A stretch of 64,000 nucleotides of DNA from Rhodococcus pseudokoreensis (GTDB lineage: Bacteria; Actinomycetota; Actinomycetes; Mycobacteriales; Mycobacteriaceae): assembly GCF_017068395.1 (NCBI RefSeq), contig NZ_CP070619.1, forward strand, positions 1,364,001-1,428,000, given 5' to 3'. Under the pieces are notes generated by a model, which worked only from the letters and a program-made list of their open reading frames with translations, did not search any database and had not been told where the DNA came from. Positions within the stretch are counted from its first letter, which is position 1. Each line of letters begins with the position of its first letter. The position numbers were made by a program, and so were the translations under genes. Below, piece after piece: positions 8,918-18,586 of this stretch.

Positions 8918-8935
8918 AGGTTCTAGTCTCAGCAC

Positions 8936-10513
8936 GTGACCCGATGGTTGATCGTCCTCGCGATATGGATCCTCGGCCTGGGCGCTCTCGCCCTGACCGT
9001 CGCTGTGGCCACGGGATGGTGGTTCGCCGCCCTCCTGCTGCTCGCGACCGCTGCTCTGGGCACGTGGGACCTGGTGCAACGGCGGCACAGCATTCTGCGG
9101 AACTACCCGGTGCTGGGGCATGCGCGGTTCCTGCTCGAGAAGATCCGCCCCGAGATCCAGCAGTACTTCATCGAATCGTCCACGGATGGAACACCCTTCG
9201 ACCGCGACACCCGCGACCTCGTCTACGAGCGCGCCAAGGGCACGCTCGCCGAGGAGCCGTTCGGCACCGAGCGGGACGTCCACGCCGTCGGCTACGAGTT
9301 CATGGTCCATTCGCTGCGCGCCCGGACGGCCCCGCCCGAACCGCCGACCGTCCGCCTCGGCGGACCGGACTGCGAACAGCCCTACGACATCGCGCTTCTC
9401 AACGTGTCGGCGATGAGTTTCGGCTCGCTCTCCGCCAACGCCATCGAAGCCCTCAACGCCGGGGCCGCGCGCGGCGGGTTCGCGCACGACACCGGCGAGG
9501 GCGCCATCAGTCCCTACCACCGCAAGCATGGCGGCGACCTGATCTGGGAGATCGCGTCCGGTTACTTCGGCTGCCGGACGGAGGACGGCCGGTTCGACCC
9601 CGCCCAGTTCGCCGAGCACGCGGCACTCGACCAGGTGAAGGCGATCTCCATCAAACTGTCGCAGGGCGCGAAACCCGGGCTCGGCGGGGTGCTGCCCGGT
9701 GCGAAGGTGTCGCGGGAGATCGCCGAGACGCGCGGCGTGCCGGTCGGGAAGACGGTGATCTCCCCGCCCTCGCACACCGCGTTCTCCACCCCGAACGGGC
9801 TCATCGACTTCATCGTCACCCTGCGGAAGCTGTCCGGCGGCAAACCCGTCGGGTTCAAGTTGTGCGTCGGATCGCGCATCGAATTCCTCGGCATCTGCAA
9901 GGCGATGCTCGAACGCGACGTCACCCCGGACTTCGTCATCGTCGACGGCTCCGAGGGTGGAACCGGTGCGGGTCCAGTGGAATTCGAGGACAACATGGGC
10001 ATGCCCCTCACCGAGGGGCTGATGCTGGTGCACAACGCGCTCACCGGCACCGGGTTGCGGAACCGCGTCAAGATCGGCGCGTCCGGGAAGGTCGCCAGCG
10101 CATCCGACATCGTCAAACGGATCATCCAGGGCGCCGATTTCACCCTGGCCGCCCGCGCGATGATGTTCGCCGTCGGGTGCATCCAGGCGCAGATGTGTCA
10201 CACCAACCGCTGCCCCGTCGGGGTGACCACCCAGGACCCGGCGCGGACCCGCGCACTCGACGTCCCCGACAAGGCGGCCAGGGTGTTCCGGTTCCAGAAG
10301 TCGACGGTGGCAGGCGCCCAGCAGATGGTGGCGTCGATGGGCCTCGACAGCTTCGACCAACTGACACCGGCGATGCTCAACCGCCGGATCGACGGCGTCA
10401 CCACCCGCACCTACGCGGAACTGTACGAGTGGCTGATGCCCGGCGAACTACTCGACGACCCCCCGTCGGATTGGCTCACCGACTGGATCGATGCCGACTC
10501 GACTCGCTTCTGA
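8936..10513 (+). CDS. FMN-binding glutamate synthase-family protein (single subunit)
   Basis: A 525-residue protein starting at GTG 8936. Two hydrophobic N-terminal helices (residues ~3-21 and ~26-44) precede a glutamate-synthase core: LNVSAMSFGSLSANAIEALN, GEGAISPYHRKHGGDL, LSQGAKPGLGG, DGSEGGTGAGP, and Cys-containing segments GCIQAQMCHTNRCPVG. These match the FMN and Fe-S binding region of the GltB large subunit. The N-terminal amidotransferase and C-terminal GXGXG parts of GltB are absent, so it probably does not take glutamine directly. Members of this family often sit in membranes; the true substrate is unknown. Confidence 0.85.
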   Translation: MTRWLIVLAIWILGLGALALTVAVATGWWFAALLLLATAALGTWDLVQRRHSILRNYPVLGHARFLLEKIRPEIQQYFIESSTDGTPFDRDTRDLVYERAKGTLAEEPFGTERDVHAVGYEFMVHSLRARTAPPEPPTVRLGGPDCEQPYDIALLNVSAMSFGSLSANAIEALNAGAARGGFAHDTGEGAISPYHRKHGGDLIWEIASGYFGCRTEDGRFDPAQFAEHAALDQVKAISIKLSQGAKPGLGGVLPGAKVSREIAETRGVPVGKTVISPPSHTAFSTPNGLIDFIVTLRKLSGGKPVGFKLCVGSRIEFLGICKAMLERDVTPDFVIVDGSEGGTGAGPVEFEDNMGMPLTEGLMLVHNALTGTGLRNRVKIGASGKVASASDIVKRIIQGADFTLAARAMMFAVGCIQAQMCHTNRCPVGVTTQDPARTRALDVPDKAARVFRFQKSTVAGAQQMVASMGLDSFDQLTPAMLNRRIDGVTTRTYAELYEWLMPGELLDDPPSDWLTDWIDADSTRF

Positions 10514-10639
10514 CGTCGTTTTTTCGTCGAACGGAACGTCGGAGCAATAGGGTGACGGGGGCCACAAAAGATGTGGCTCTTGTCGACGGCGTCGCCCCTG
10601 GCACACAATGACGACGGGGACGCCGGGAAGGAGTTCGCG

Positions 10640-12943
10640 ATGGCCCTGAGAGCCGCCCCCGAATCCGAGGTCGAGTACCTGAAAACGGATCCGGATCTGC
10701 CGCCCGTCGGCGTCGTGGACCGCACCCCGATCTCACCGGCGGCGCGGATCACGTTCGCCGTCCTCGGCCTTCTCGGCGGCATCGCCTGGGTGATGATCGC
10801 GTTCGTCCGCGGCGAGAACATCAACGCCGTCTGGTTCGTGGTGGCCGCCGTCTGCACCTACCTGATCGCCTACCGCTTCTACGCGCGGCTGATCGAGCGC
10901 AAACTCGTCCAGCCCCGTGACGATCGGGCCACCCCCGCCGAGATCCTCGAAAACGGCAAGGACTACATGCCGACGGATCGGCGGGTGCTGTTCGGGCACC
11001 ACTTCGCCGCCATCGCCGGCGCAGGCCCCCTCGTCGGCCCCGTCCTCGCCGCCCAGATGGGCTACCTGCCCGGCACGCTGTGGATCATCATCGGCGTCGT
11101 CTTCGCCGGCGCCGTCCAAGACTTCCTCGTCCTGTGGATCTCGACGAAACGCCGCGGCCGCAGCCTCGGCCAGATGGCCCGCGACGAACTGGGCGTCGTC
11201 GGCGGCATCGCCGCCATGATCGGCGTCTTCGTCATCATGATCATCCTCATCGCGGTGCTCGCCCTCGTCGTCGTCAACGCGCTGGCGGAAAGCCCGTGGG
11301 GTGTCTTCTCCATCGCCATGACCATCCCGATCGCCCTCTTCATGGGCGTCTACCTGCGGTACCTGCGCCCGGGCAAGGTCGCGGAAGTGTCGCTGATCGG
11401 CGTCGTGCTGCTGCTCCTCGCCATCGTGTCCGGCGGCTGGGTGGCCGACACCGGCTGGGGCGCCGACTGGTTCACGCTGTCGAAGGTGACCATCGCCTGG
11501 CTGATGATCGCCTACGGTTTCGCCGCTTCCGTCCTGCCCGTGTGGCTGCTGCTGGCGCCGCGCGACTATCTGTCGACGTTCATGAAGATCGGCACGATCC
11601 TCCTGCTGGCCATCGGCATTCTGATCGCGCAGCCCACCATCAAGATGCCCGACGTCACGACGTTCGCCATCCAGGGCAACGGCCCCGCCTTCGCGGGCTC
11701 ACTGTTCCCGTTCCTGTTCATCACGATCGCGTGCGGCGCGCTGTCCGGCTTCCACGCCCTCATCTCCTCCGGCACGACGCCCAAACTGCTGGCGAAGGAA
11801 AAGCAGATGCGGCTGATCGGATACGGGGGCATGCTCACCGAGTCGTTCGTCGCGATCATGGCGCTCGTCACCGCGTGCATCATCGACCAGCACCTGTACT
11901 TCGCGCTCAATGCGCCGGCGACCCTCACCGGCGGAACCCCCGAGACGGCCGCGGCGTATGTGAACAGCCTCGGACTGTCCAGCCCGAACATCTCCGCGGA
12001 CACCCTCGCGCAGGCCGCGGCGGGCGTCGACGAGGAGTCGATCATCTCGCGCACCGGCGGTGCCCCGACGCTCGCGTTCGGCATGTCGGAAGTGCTCAGC
12101 CAGTTCCTCGGCGGCGCCGCCCTCAAGTCGTTCTGGTACCACTTCGCGATCATGTTCGAGGCGCTGTTCATCCTCACCACCGTCGACGCCGGCACCCGGG
12201 TCGCCCGGTTCATGCTGTCGGACTCGCTCGGCAACTTCGGTGGCGCCGCCCGCAAGTTCAAGGATCCGTCGTGGCGCATCGGAGCCTGGGTGTGCTCGCT
12301 CGCCGTCGTCGGACTGTGGGGCGCCATCCTCCTGATGGGCGTCACCGACCCGCTCGGCGGAATCAACACCCTGTTCCCGCTGTTCGGCATCGCGAACCAG
12401 TTGCTCGCCGCGATAGCCCTGATGGTGGTTCTCGCCATCGTCATGAAGAAGGGCCTCTTCAAGTGGGCCTGGATTCCCGGTGTTCCCCTCGTCTGGGATC
12501 TGATCGTCACCATGACCGCGTCCTGGCAGAAGATCTTCTCCGGCAACACCTCCGTCGGCTACTGGTCCCAGCACGCCGCGTTCAAGGAGGCGAAGGAAGC
12601 AGGCAAAACCAGTTTCGGATCCGCCAAGACCTCCGAGGCCATCGACGCCGTCATCCGCAACACGTTCATCCAGGGCACCCTGTCGATCGTGTTCGCCGGC
12701 CTCGTCCTCGTCGTCATGGCGGCCGGAGCGGTCGTGTGCGTCAAGGCGTTCCGGGCGGGCGGACTGCCGACCACCGAAGCACCCGAGGAGCCGTCGAAGA
12801 TCTTCGCACCGGCCGGGTTCGTCCCCACCGCCGCCGAGAAGGACCTCGACAAGGAATGGAACGAACTCATCGCCTCGGGCGCGGTCCGCGCACCCGGCGC
12901 GGCACACACTCACACGGACAGGGCACATCATCATGATGAATAA
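10640..12943 (+). CDS. cstA: carbon starvation protein A (pyruvate/peptide transporter family)
   Basis: About 767 residues with at least 15 hydrophobic segments. CstA landmarks include DYMPTDRRVLFGHHFAAIAG, GPLVGPVLAAQMGYLPG, and GFHALISSGTTPK. The family includes E. coli CstA and BtsT (YjiY), implicated in peptide or pyruvate uptake. ATG at 10640 has GGGAAGGAG upstream. The final cytoplasmic tail is hydrophilic and ends in HTHTDRAHHHDE, a His-rich stretch that might bind metal. It overlaps the next gene, ybdD-like, by 11 bp, the normal partner order. Confidence 0.93.
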   Translation: MALRAAPESEVEYLKTDPDLPPVGVVDRTPISPAARITFAVLGLLGGIAWVMIAFVRGENINAVWFVVAAVCTYLIAYRFYARLIERKLVQPRDDRATPAEILENGKDYMPTDRRVLFGHHFAAIAGAGPLVGPVLAAQMGYLPGTLWIIIGVVFAGAVQDFLVLWISTKRRGRSLGQMARDELGVVGGIAAMIGVFVIMIILIAVLALVVVNALAESPWGVFSIAMTIPIALFMGVYLRYLRPGKVAEVSLIGVVLLLLAIVSGGWVADTGWGADWFTLSKVTIAWLMIAYGFAASVLPVWLLLAPRDYLSTFMKIGTILLLAIGILIAQPTIKMPDVTTFAIQGNGPAFAGSLFPFLFITIACGALSGFHALISSGTTPKLLAKEKQMRLIGYGGMLTESFVAIMALVTACIIDQHLYFALNAPATLTGGTPETAAAYVNSLGLSSPNISADTLAQAAAGVDEESIISRTGGAPTLAFGMSEVLSQFLGGAALKSFWYHFAIMFEALFILTTVDAGTRVARFMLSDSLGNFGGAARKFKDPSWRIGAWVCSLAVVGLWGAILLMGVTDPLGGINTLFPLFGIANQLLAAIALMVVLAIVMKKGLFKWAWIPGVPLVWDLIVTMTASWQKIFSGNTSVGYWSQHAAFKEAKEAGKTSFGSAKTSEAIDAVIRNTFIQGTLSIVFAGLVLVVMAAGAVVCVKAFRAGGLPTTEAPEEPSKIFAPAGFVPTAAEKDLDKEWNELIASGAVRAPGAAHTHTDRAHHHDE

Positions 12944-13127
12944 GGTCGTCGGGGCCGTCCGGACCGCCTGGTGGTGGACGGGGGCGCTGATGGGCGACCA
13001 CGACTACAGCAGGTACGTCGAGCACCTTCGCCGCCACCACCCGGACGCCGAGGTGCCGAGCGAGCGCGATTACTGGAAAGCGCGCTACGCGGACGCCGAC
13101 GCCAACCCCGGCGCCCGCTGCTGCTGA
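12933..13127 (+). CDS. YbdD/YjiX-family small protein (DUF466)
   Basis: A 64-residue protein overlapping the 3' end of cstA. The core GDHDYSRYVEHLRRHHPDAE and ERDYWKARYADAD are characteristic of the YbdD/YjiX family, which is encoded next to CstA or BtsT in many bacteria and probably assists the transporter. Two consecutive ATG codons (12933 and 12936) could serve as the start. It ends in a di-cysteine (ARCC). Confidence 0.88.
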   Translation: MMNKVVGAVRTAWWWTGALMGDHDYSRYVEHLRRHHPDAEVPSERDYWKARYADADANPGARCC

Positions 13128-13153
13128 CCACACCGTGCCGTCCCGGCGTTCCC

Positions 13154-13170
13154 CAGTACTGTCAGTACTG
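13154..13170. promoter_or_regulatory. repeated CAGTACTG palindrome upstream of AI-2E transporter gene
   Basis: Two copies of the self-complementary octamer CAGTACTG are separated by one T. The 17-bp element is therefore both a direct and an inverted repeat, and it lies 34 bp before the GTG start of the transporter gene. An operator is likely but no regulator can be named. Confidence 0.4.
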
Positions 13171-13204
13171 ATCGGCTGAGCAGACACGGCAGGGAGGACC
13201 ATCT

Positions 13205-14416
13205 GTGACGGAGAAGGAAGCCACGGCACCGTCCGGGAGCACGATCACGAAACCGGACCGCGGGCACCTCATCGGGGTGGGTGCGATGTGGCTGGCCAAG
13301 TGGTCGCTGGTCCTCGTGGCAATCTCGCTGGGCGCGTTGCTGTTCGGATGGATCATCGAGAAGCTGTGGGTGATCGTCCTCCCCGTGCTGCTGGCGATCG
13401 TGGTGTGCACGGTGCTGTGGCCGCCGACACGCGCGATGACGAAGCGGCGGATCCCCCCGGCGGCGGCCGCCGCGACAACGCTCGTCGTGTTCATCGCCGT
13501 CGTCGCCGGGATCATCGCCGGCATCGTGCCGTCCGTCGTCAGTCAGGCCCCCGAGCTGGCCAACAAAGCCACCCAGGGCATCAACCAGGTGCAGGACTGG
13601 TTGAAGGGTCCGCCGATCAACCTGCAGGACGACCAGATCGACCAGGGCATCCACACGATCATCGTGAAGGTCCAGGAGAGTGGAACGGTCATCGCGTCCG
13701 GGGTGTTCACCGGTGTCAGCACCGCCAGCTCGCTGCTGATCACGCTCGGCCTCGTGCTGGTGCTGTCGTTCTTCTTCATCAAGGACGGCCCCCGGTTCAT
13801 CCCCTGGCTGCATTCCGTCAGCGGCGGCCGCGCGGGCCGTCACCTCGAAGTGGTGCTGGGCCGCATGTGGGACACGCTCGGTGGATTCATCCGCACTCAG
13901 GCTCTGGTCAGCCTCATCGACGCCGTCTTCATCGGGGCCGGGCTGGTGATTCTGGGTGTGCCACTCGCACCGGTCCTCGCGATCCTGACGTTCATCGGTG
14001 GCTTCATCCCGATCGTCGGTGCGTTCGTCGCCGGCGCACTCGCCGTGCTGGTCGCACTGGTCGCCAATGGTCTCACCACCGCGGTGATCGTGCTGATCAT
14101 CATCATCGTGGTGCAGCAGATCGAGGGCAACGTGCTGCAGCCCGTTCTCCAGAGCAAGAGCATGAAACTGCACGCCGTCGTGGTCCTCCTCGCCGTCACC
14201 GCCGGTGGCTCCGTGTTCGGAATCGTCGGCGCCTTCCTCGCGGTGCCCGCCGCCGCCGTCGCCGCCGTGGTGGTGCGCTACATCGGCGAGCAGATCGACG
14301 AGCACAGCGCCGAGAGCAACATCCCCGACGCCGTCGCCGCGAACGAAGACCTCGACGACGCCGAACGGGAGGGCGTCACCGTCGACGAGACCGCCGTCGC
14401 GTCGAAGCCGGACTGA
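13205..14416 (+). CDS. AI-2E/PerM-family membrane transporter
   Basis: A 403-residue polytopic membrane protein, GTG start with GGGAGGACC just upstream. About eight transmembrane helices are predicted: two pairs in the first third, a long extracytoplasmic helical region (NKATQGINQVQDWLK), then four or five near the C-terminus. FIGGFIPIVGAFVAGALAV and the QQIEGNVLQPVLQSKS segment are typical of the AI-2E transporter (formerly UPF0118) family. Functions in the family range from AI-2 export to Na+/H+ exchange, so no substrate is assigned. The C-terminal tail is acidic. It converges with sbcC, seven bases apart. Confidence 0.86.
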   Translation: MTEKEATAPSGSTITKPDRGHLIGVGAMWLAKWSLVLVAISLGALLFGWIIEKLWVIVLPVLLAIVVCTVLWPPTRAMTKRRIPPAAAAATTLVVFIAVVAGIIAGIVPSVVSQAPELANKATQGINQVQDWLKGPPINLQDDQIDQGIHTIIVKVQESGTVIASGVFTGVSTASSLLITLGLVLVLSFFFIKDGPRFIPWLHSVSGGRAGRHLEVVLGRMWDTLGGFIRTQALVSLIDAVFIGAGLVILGVPLAPVLAILTFIGGFIPIVGAFVAGALAVLVALVANGLTTAVIVLIIIIVVQQIEGNVLQPVLQSKSMKLHAVVVLLAVTAGGSVFGIVGAFLAVPAAAVAAVVVRYIGEQIDEHSAESNIPDAVAANEDLDDAEREGVTVDETAVASKPD

Positions 14417-14423
14417 CCGGCGG

Positions 14424-17405
14424 TCAACCGGCCACGACCTCCACGGTCGAGCCGGTGCGTCCGCGGATCACGTGCAGCCTGCTCGGGATCCGCTGACGCA
14501 TCTCGTCGACGTGACTGACGACCCCCACCACCCGGCCGCCGTCACGCAGCTCGTCGAGAACACCCATCACCAAGTCGAGGGTGTCCGCGTCGAGGGTGCC
14601 GAATCCCTCGTCGATGAACATCGTGTCGAGCACGACGCCACCCGACTCGGCCGCCACCACATCGGCGAGACCGAGCGCCAGCGACAGCGACGCAAGGAAC
14701 GACTCACCACCGGACAGGGTCTTGGCCGAACGCACCACCCCGGTGTAGTCGTCGCGGATATCCAGCCCCAGGCCGCCGCGGCGGCCTCGCGGGCCGGCCT
14801 CGTCGCTGTGGACGAACTCGTAGCGCCCGGCCGACATGCGGCCGAGCCGCACGGACGCCGACACCGCGACCTCTTCCAGCCGGGCCGCGAGCACATACGA
14901 CCGCAGCGACATCTTCCTCGCGTTCTGGCCACGGCCCGCGATCACCTCGGCGAGCGCGGCCAACTCCTCGTGCGCGGCCTGCATCGGGGCAATCGTCTCG
15001 GCGGTCTTGTCGAGCTGACCGACGTACCGTTCCAGGTCGAGCAGTCGGCGCTCGGCGTCGGACGCCGCCGCGACGGCGACGTCCACGACCTCCGCCGCCG
15101 CGTCGTGCGCGTGCCGGACGGCCGCCAAATCCACGGGTTCCGCGTCGGCGACAGCGGCGACCTCGGGATCGTCGAGCACTCTGCGCGCCCCCACCTCGGC
15201 GTCCCGCGCCGCCGTGAGGGCGGCCTCGATCTCATTCCGGCGAGCGGCCGTCCGGACCGCGGCCACGGCGTCGCCGATGCCGCCGAAACCGGCGTCCCCG
15301 GCGAGCGCCTGAGCCTTGGCCGCGAGTTCACGGGCCGCCGACTCGGCACCGGCGCCCGCGTCCCGCGCGTCCAGCAGTTCCGATGCCGCCTCGGCGAGCG
15401 CGTCGAGTCGCGCGCGACGATCCTCGACGCTCGGGTCGTCGCCCGCCGCCTGACTCACCCGGGCCCGGATCTCCCCGAGTTGCGTCGTGCTCGCCGCGAT
15501 TCGCTCGGCCACCGTGGCGGCATCGGCGCCGACGTCCCGCGACCGTTCCTGCAGCCGGCTCTCGCGGTCCCGCAGTTCGGTGAGGATCGCGGATCGGCGC
15601 TCCACCTGATCCCCGAGCGCAGTCGCCTCCCGCACCGCCGACTCCGCGGCCGAGAGTGCCTGCGCGAGTTCGTCCGCGTCACCGTCGCCGCCGCGCTGCA
15701 CGAGCACGTCGATCGCGCGCTCGGCCGCGCCGAGTTTCTCGGTCGCGGTCGTCAGCGCCGCCGCGGCTTTCTGCTCCGCCGCGCGTGCCTGGTCCTCGCC
15801 GGCCTTCGTGACCGACAGCTCGGACGGTTCCGCGGGCCGCGGGTGCTCGGGTGAACCACACACCTGGCACGGGACACCGTCCTCGAGCGTGCCCGCCAGT
15901 TCGGCGGCCATGCCCGTAATCCGGCGTTGCATCAGGTCGAGCCAGTGTTCCCGCGCGTCCTGGTGCTGCTCCCGGGCCTCGTGCACCGCGCGTTCGAGGC
16001 GATCCCGCTCGACGCGGCGGGTGCGCAGATCCGCCGCCGCGGAGGCCGCGTCGGCTGCCCGGTCCCGGGTGTCGACGAGGCCGGGCAGTGCGGCGCGGGC
16101 CTTCTCCGCCGAGTCGAGCGCCTTCTCCGCTTCCCGCTGGGCGAGTGGTAGTTGTTTCCGCTCCCGGGACAGCGCGTCACCGGCCTCGGTGAGTTCGACC
16201 TGCCGCGCGCGCAGCCGTTCCACCTCGACGGTGAGCCGGTCGGCGGCAACGGATTCGGCGAGTGCGCCGTCGAGCCGCACGATCTCGTCACGCCAGGTGC
16301 GGATTCCGGCCCGGATGTGCTCGCGTTCGTCGACGGTCGGCGGCCAGGACAACTCCGCAACGAGGTCGGCGCCGCCCACGCTCGCGCGCAGTCGGTCGGT
16401 GATCGCCCCGACGTTCCGCGCTGCGGCCGCGGCTTTGGCCCGGGCGGCGTCGGCGTCGCGCGCCACCGTCGCGACCGGTTCTGCCCGGCGCGCATCGGCC
16501 AGTTCGGCGACGAGGACGGCCCGCTGACCGGCACCCGCTGCGTGGGTGTCGAGTTCCGTCTGGGCTCGCCGCCGGCGGGTCTGCAGTTCGAGGACGCGGC
16601 GCGCCTCCGTGAGCGCATCACGGGCCACCATCGCCCGGCCCTTCGCTTTGTGCAGGTCGTCCGCTGCCAGGTCGCGGGTTGCGCGCGCCTCGTCCTCGAG
16701 CTTGTGGGCCCAGGTCACCGGATCGGCGTCGGCGCCGCCCTCGATCCCGGCGGCAGTCGCGACTCTCGCGAGCAGCAGGTCGACGGACCGCTGGTGCTCG
16801 TCGAGTTCGTGGGCGCTGGTGCGCCTGCGGTCGAGGAACCACTCCTCCACCGTCTCGAATCGCGTGGTGTCGAACAGCCGCTCCAGCAGCTGGCCGCGCT
16901 CCTCGGTGTCGGCGCGCAGGAACTTCGCGAACTCGCCCTGCGGCAGCAGCACCACCTGGAAGAACTGGTCGGCGCTCATGCCCATCAGCCGCCCGACCTC
17001 GTCGGCGATGTCGGGGATCCGGGACAGGTTCTCGCCGTGACCGTCGAGCCAGGTCAGCGTGGCCTTCGCGTTCTCCTTGATCGTCCCCGACCCGCGACGC
17101 TTGGGCCGCTCGAACTCCGGGCTGCGGACGAGCCGCAGATGCCGGCCGGCGATCGTCGCCTCGAGTGTCACCGTCGGAACGGATCCGGCGGGAGCGTGGT
17201 CGGACAGGAGGCGCTTGCCGTCCTTCCGCACCCCGGGCACGGTGCCGTACAGCGCGAACGCCACCGCGTCGAGGACCGTCGTCTTGCCGGCCCCGGTATG
17301 ACCGTGCAGCAGAAACAGCCCGTCCGCACCGAGCCGGTCGAAGTCGACTTCCACGGATCCTGCGAACGGCCCGAAGGCTTCGACCTCCAGTCGATGCAGC
17401 CTCAT
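14424..17405 (-). CDS. sbcC: SbcC, ATPase subunit of the SbcCD nuclease
   Basis: A 993-residue SMC/Rad50-type ATPase. The N-terminal HGHTGAGKTT is Walker A, with a Q-loop near VVLLPQGEFAKF. Long coiled coils flank a central zinc hook of CxxC type (VPCQVCGSPEHPRPA) at about residues 511-515. The C-terminal half has the signature motif KTLSGGESFLASLSLALG and Walker B (TMFIDEGFGTLD). With SbcD it cleaves hairpins and DNA ends. Its ATG overlaps the TGA of sbcD (ATGA), so the two are coupled and made in a set ratio. Confidence 0.96.
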   Translation of the reverse strand: MRLHRLEVEAFGPFAGSVEVDFDRLGADGLFLLHGHTGAGKTTVLDAVAFALYGTVPGVRKDGKRLLSDHAPAGSVPTVTLEATIAGRHLRLVRSPEFERPKRRGSGTIKENAKATLTWLDGHGENLSRIPDIADEVGRLMGMSADQFFQVVLLPQGEFAKFLRADTEERGQLLERLFDTTRFETVEEWFLDRRRTSAHELDEHQRSVDLLLARVATAAGIEGGADADPVTWAHKLEDEARATRDLAADDLHKAKGRAMVARDALTEARRVLELQTRRRRAQTELDTHAAGAGQRAVLVAELADARRAEPVATVARDADAARAKAAAAARNVGAITDRLRASVGGADLVAELSWPPTVDEREHIRAGIRTWRDEIVRLDGALAESVAADRLTVEVERLRARQVELTEAGDALSRERKQLPLAQREAEKALDSAEKARAALPGLVDTRDRAADAASAAADLRTRRVERDRLERAVHEAREQHQDAREHWLDLMQRRITGMAAELAGTLEDGVPCQVCGSPEHPRPAEPSELSVTKAGEDQARAAEQKAAAALTTATEKLGAAERAIDVLVQRGGDGDADELAQALSAAESAVREATALGDQVERRSAILTELRDRESRLQERSRDVGADAATVAERIAASTTQLGEIRARVSQAAGDDPSVEDRRARLDALAEAASELLDARDAGAGAESAARELAAKAQALAGDAGFGGIGDAVAAVRTAARRNEIEAALTAARDAEVGARRVLDDPEVAAVADAEPVDLAAVRHAHDAAAEVVDVAVAAASDAERRLLDLERYVGQLDKTAETIAPMQAAHEELAALAEVIAGRGQNARKMSLRSYVLAARLEEVAVSASVRLGRMSAGRYEFVHSDEAGPRGRRGGLGLDIRDDYTGVVRSAKTLSGGESFLASLSLALGLADVVAAESGGVVLDTMFIDEGFGTLDADTLDLVMGVLDELRDGGRVVGVVSHVDEMRQRIPSRLHVIRGRTGSTVEVVAG

Positions 17406-18586
17406 GCCGTCTGTTCCAGCGCGACGACCTCGGCGGTGTCCTCGCCGGCCCGGTCGGCGTAACCGAGGGCGGCCTCGACCAGCCGGATCTCGCTCGTCGA
17501 CGGTGCGCTGCGCAGATCGGTGAGGAAGCTGCGGGTGATCTGCAGATCACTGCGTCCGTGCACCTTGTCGCGGTAGCGCAGATCGTCGGCACCGTCCGGG
17601 CGCTGCCATTCGAGGTGGACGGCGAACGGGAACCGGGTCTGCAGCGCGCGCATGGCGTCGACCGGACGTTCCGGGTCGGTGAGCACCGCCGACACGTAGC
17701 AGTCCTCGGCGTCGCGGTACGCGTCGTCCTCGAGCAACTGCTGCACCGTCCCCGTCAGCTGCTTCAGACCGCGGACCACCGGCAGATCGACCCGCTCGAC
17801 GGAGTGCAGTCCGTCGGCGTCGAGGTCCACGAGGAAGACGGCCTTGCCGTGGGTGCGCTCACCGAACGAGTACGGCAGCGGCGAACCCGAGTACCGGATG
17901 TTCCCGGTGAGGGTCTGCGGCGAGTGGAGGTGGCCGAGCGCGACGTAGTCGACCCCGCCGAAAGCGGACGCCGACACGGTCTCGACGCCGCCGACGGAAA
18001 TCGACCGCTCCGACCCGGCGGCCTCCGCCCCGACCACGAACGCGTGGGCCAGCACCACCGACCGGGTGCGCGGCGCGTTTTCACGGCGCGCGTCCAGGTC
18101 GGTGCGGACACGGCCCATCGCGGCGTCGAGGATCTCGGCGTGCGACCGGGCGTCAGGCACGTCGAGTTGCGCGCGGGTGATCTCGGGCTCGAGATACGGG
18201 ATGCCGTAGAACGCGACGGGTCCGTGCGCGTCCTCGAGCACGACGGGCGCGCTGATCCCGGAGACCGTCGTCATGAGGTGCAGCCCACCCGCGCGGGAGA
18301 ACGCGGCACCCGCGCCGAGCCGCGCTGCGGAATCGTGGTTGCCGGACGTGGCGACGATGACCGCGCCCGCGTCCCGGATGGCTTCGAATCCGCGGTTGCA
18401 CACGGTGACGGCGTCCGCGCTGGGAATCGACCGGTCGTACACGTCGCCGGGAACGACGACGACGTCCACACCGTGCTCGGCGACGAGAGCGGCGATCGCA
18501 TCGAGCACACGGGCCTGGTCGGTGAGCAGGTCCACCCCGTGGAACGTGCGTCCGATGTGCCAGTCCGAAGTGTGCAGGATCCTCAT
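17402..18586 (-). CDS. sbcD: SbcD, nuclease subunit of the SbcCD complex
   Basis: A 394-residue Mre11-type phosphoesterase. Metal-binding motifs are in order: HTSDWHIGRTFHG at the start, VVPGDVYDRSIPS, ATSGNHDSAARLG, and DYVALGHLHSPQTL. I chose ATG at 18586, giving the family-typical start MRILHTSDWHIG. That ATG overlaps the TGA of a short upstream coding frame (18583-18832), as sbcD's own stop overlaps the sbcC start. The three probably form one operon. Confidence 0.95.
   Translation of the reverse strand: MRILHTSDWHIGRTFHGVDLLTDQARVLDAIAALVAEHGVDVVVVPGDVYDRSIPSADAVTVCNRGFEAIRDAGAVIVATSGNHDSAARLGAGAAFSRAGGLHLMTTVSGISAPVVLEDAHGPVAFYGIPYLEPEITRAQLDVPDARSHAEILDAAMGRVRTDLDARRENAPRTRSVVLAHAFVVGAEAAGSERSISVGGVETVSASAFGGVDYVALGHLHSPQTLTGNIRYSGSPLPYSFGERTHGKAVFLVDLDADGLHSVERVDLPVVRGLKQLTGTVQQLLEDDAYRDAEDCYVSAVLTDPERPVDAMRALQTRFPFAVHLEWQRPDGADDLRYRDKVHGRSDLQITRSFLTDLRSAPSTSEIRLVEAALGYADRAGEDTAEVVALEQTA

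Noticed and set aside
10514..10639. Terminator between the glutamate-synthase-like gene and cstA
   Set aside because: A short GCCACA/TGTGGC stem exists but lacks length and T-run; not convincing.
11699..12934. Long minus-strand open frame antisense to cstA
   Set aside because: It is rich in Arg, Gly, Asp and Glu without domain features and mirrors the codon bias of cstA; high-GC coding DNA commonly gives such open antisense frames.
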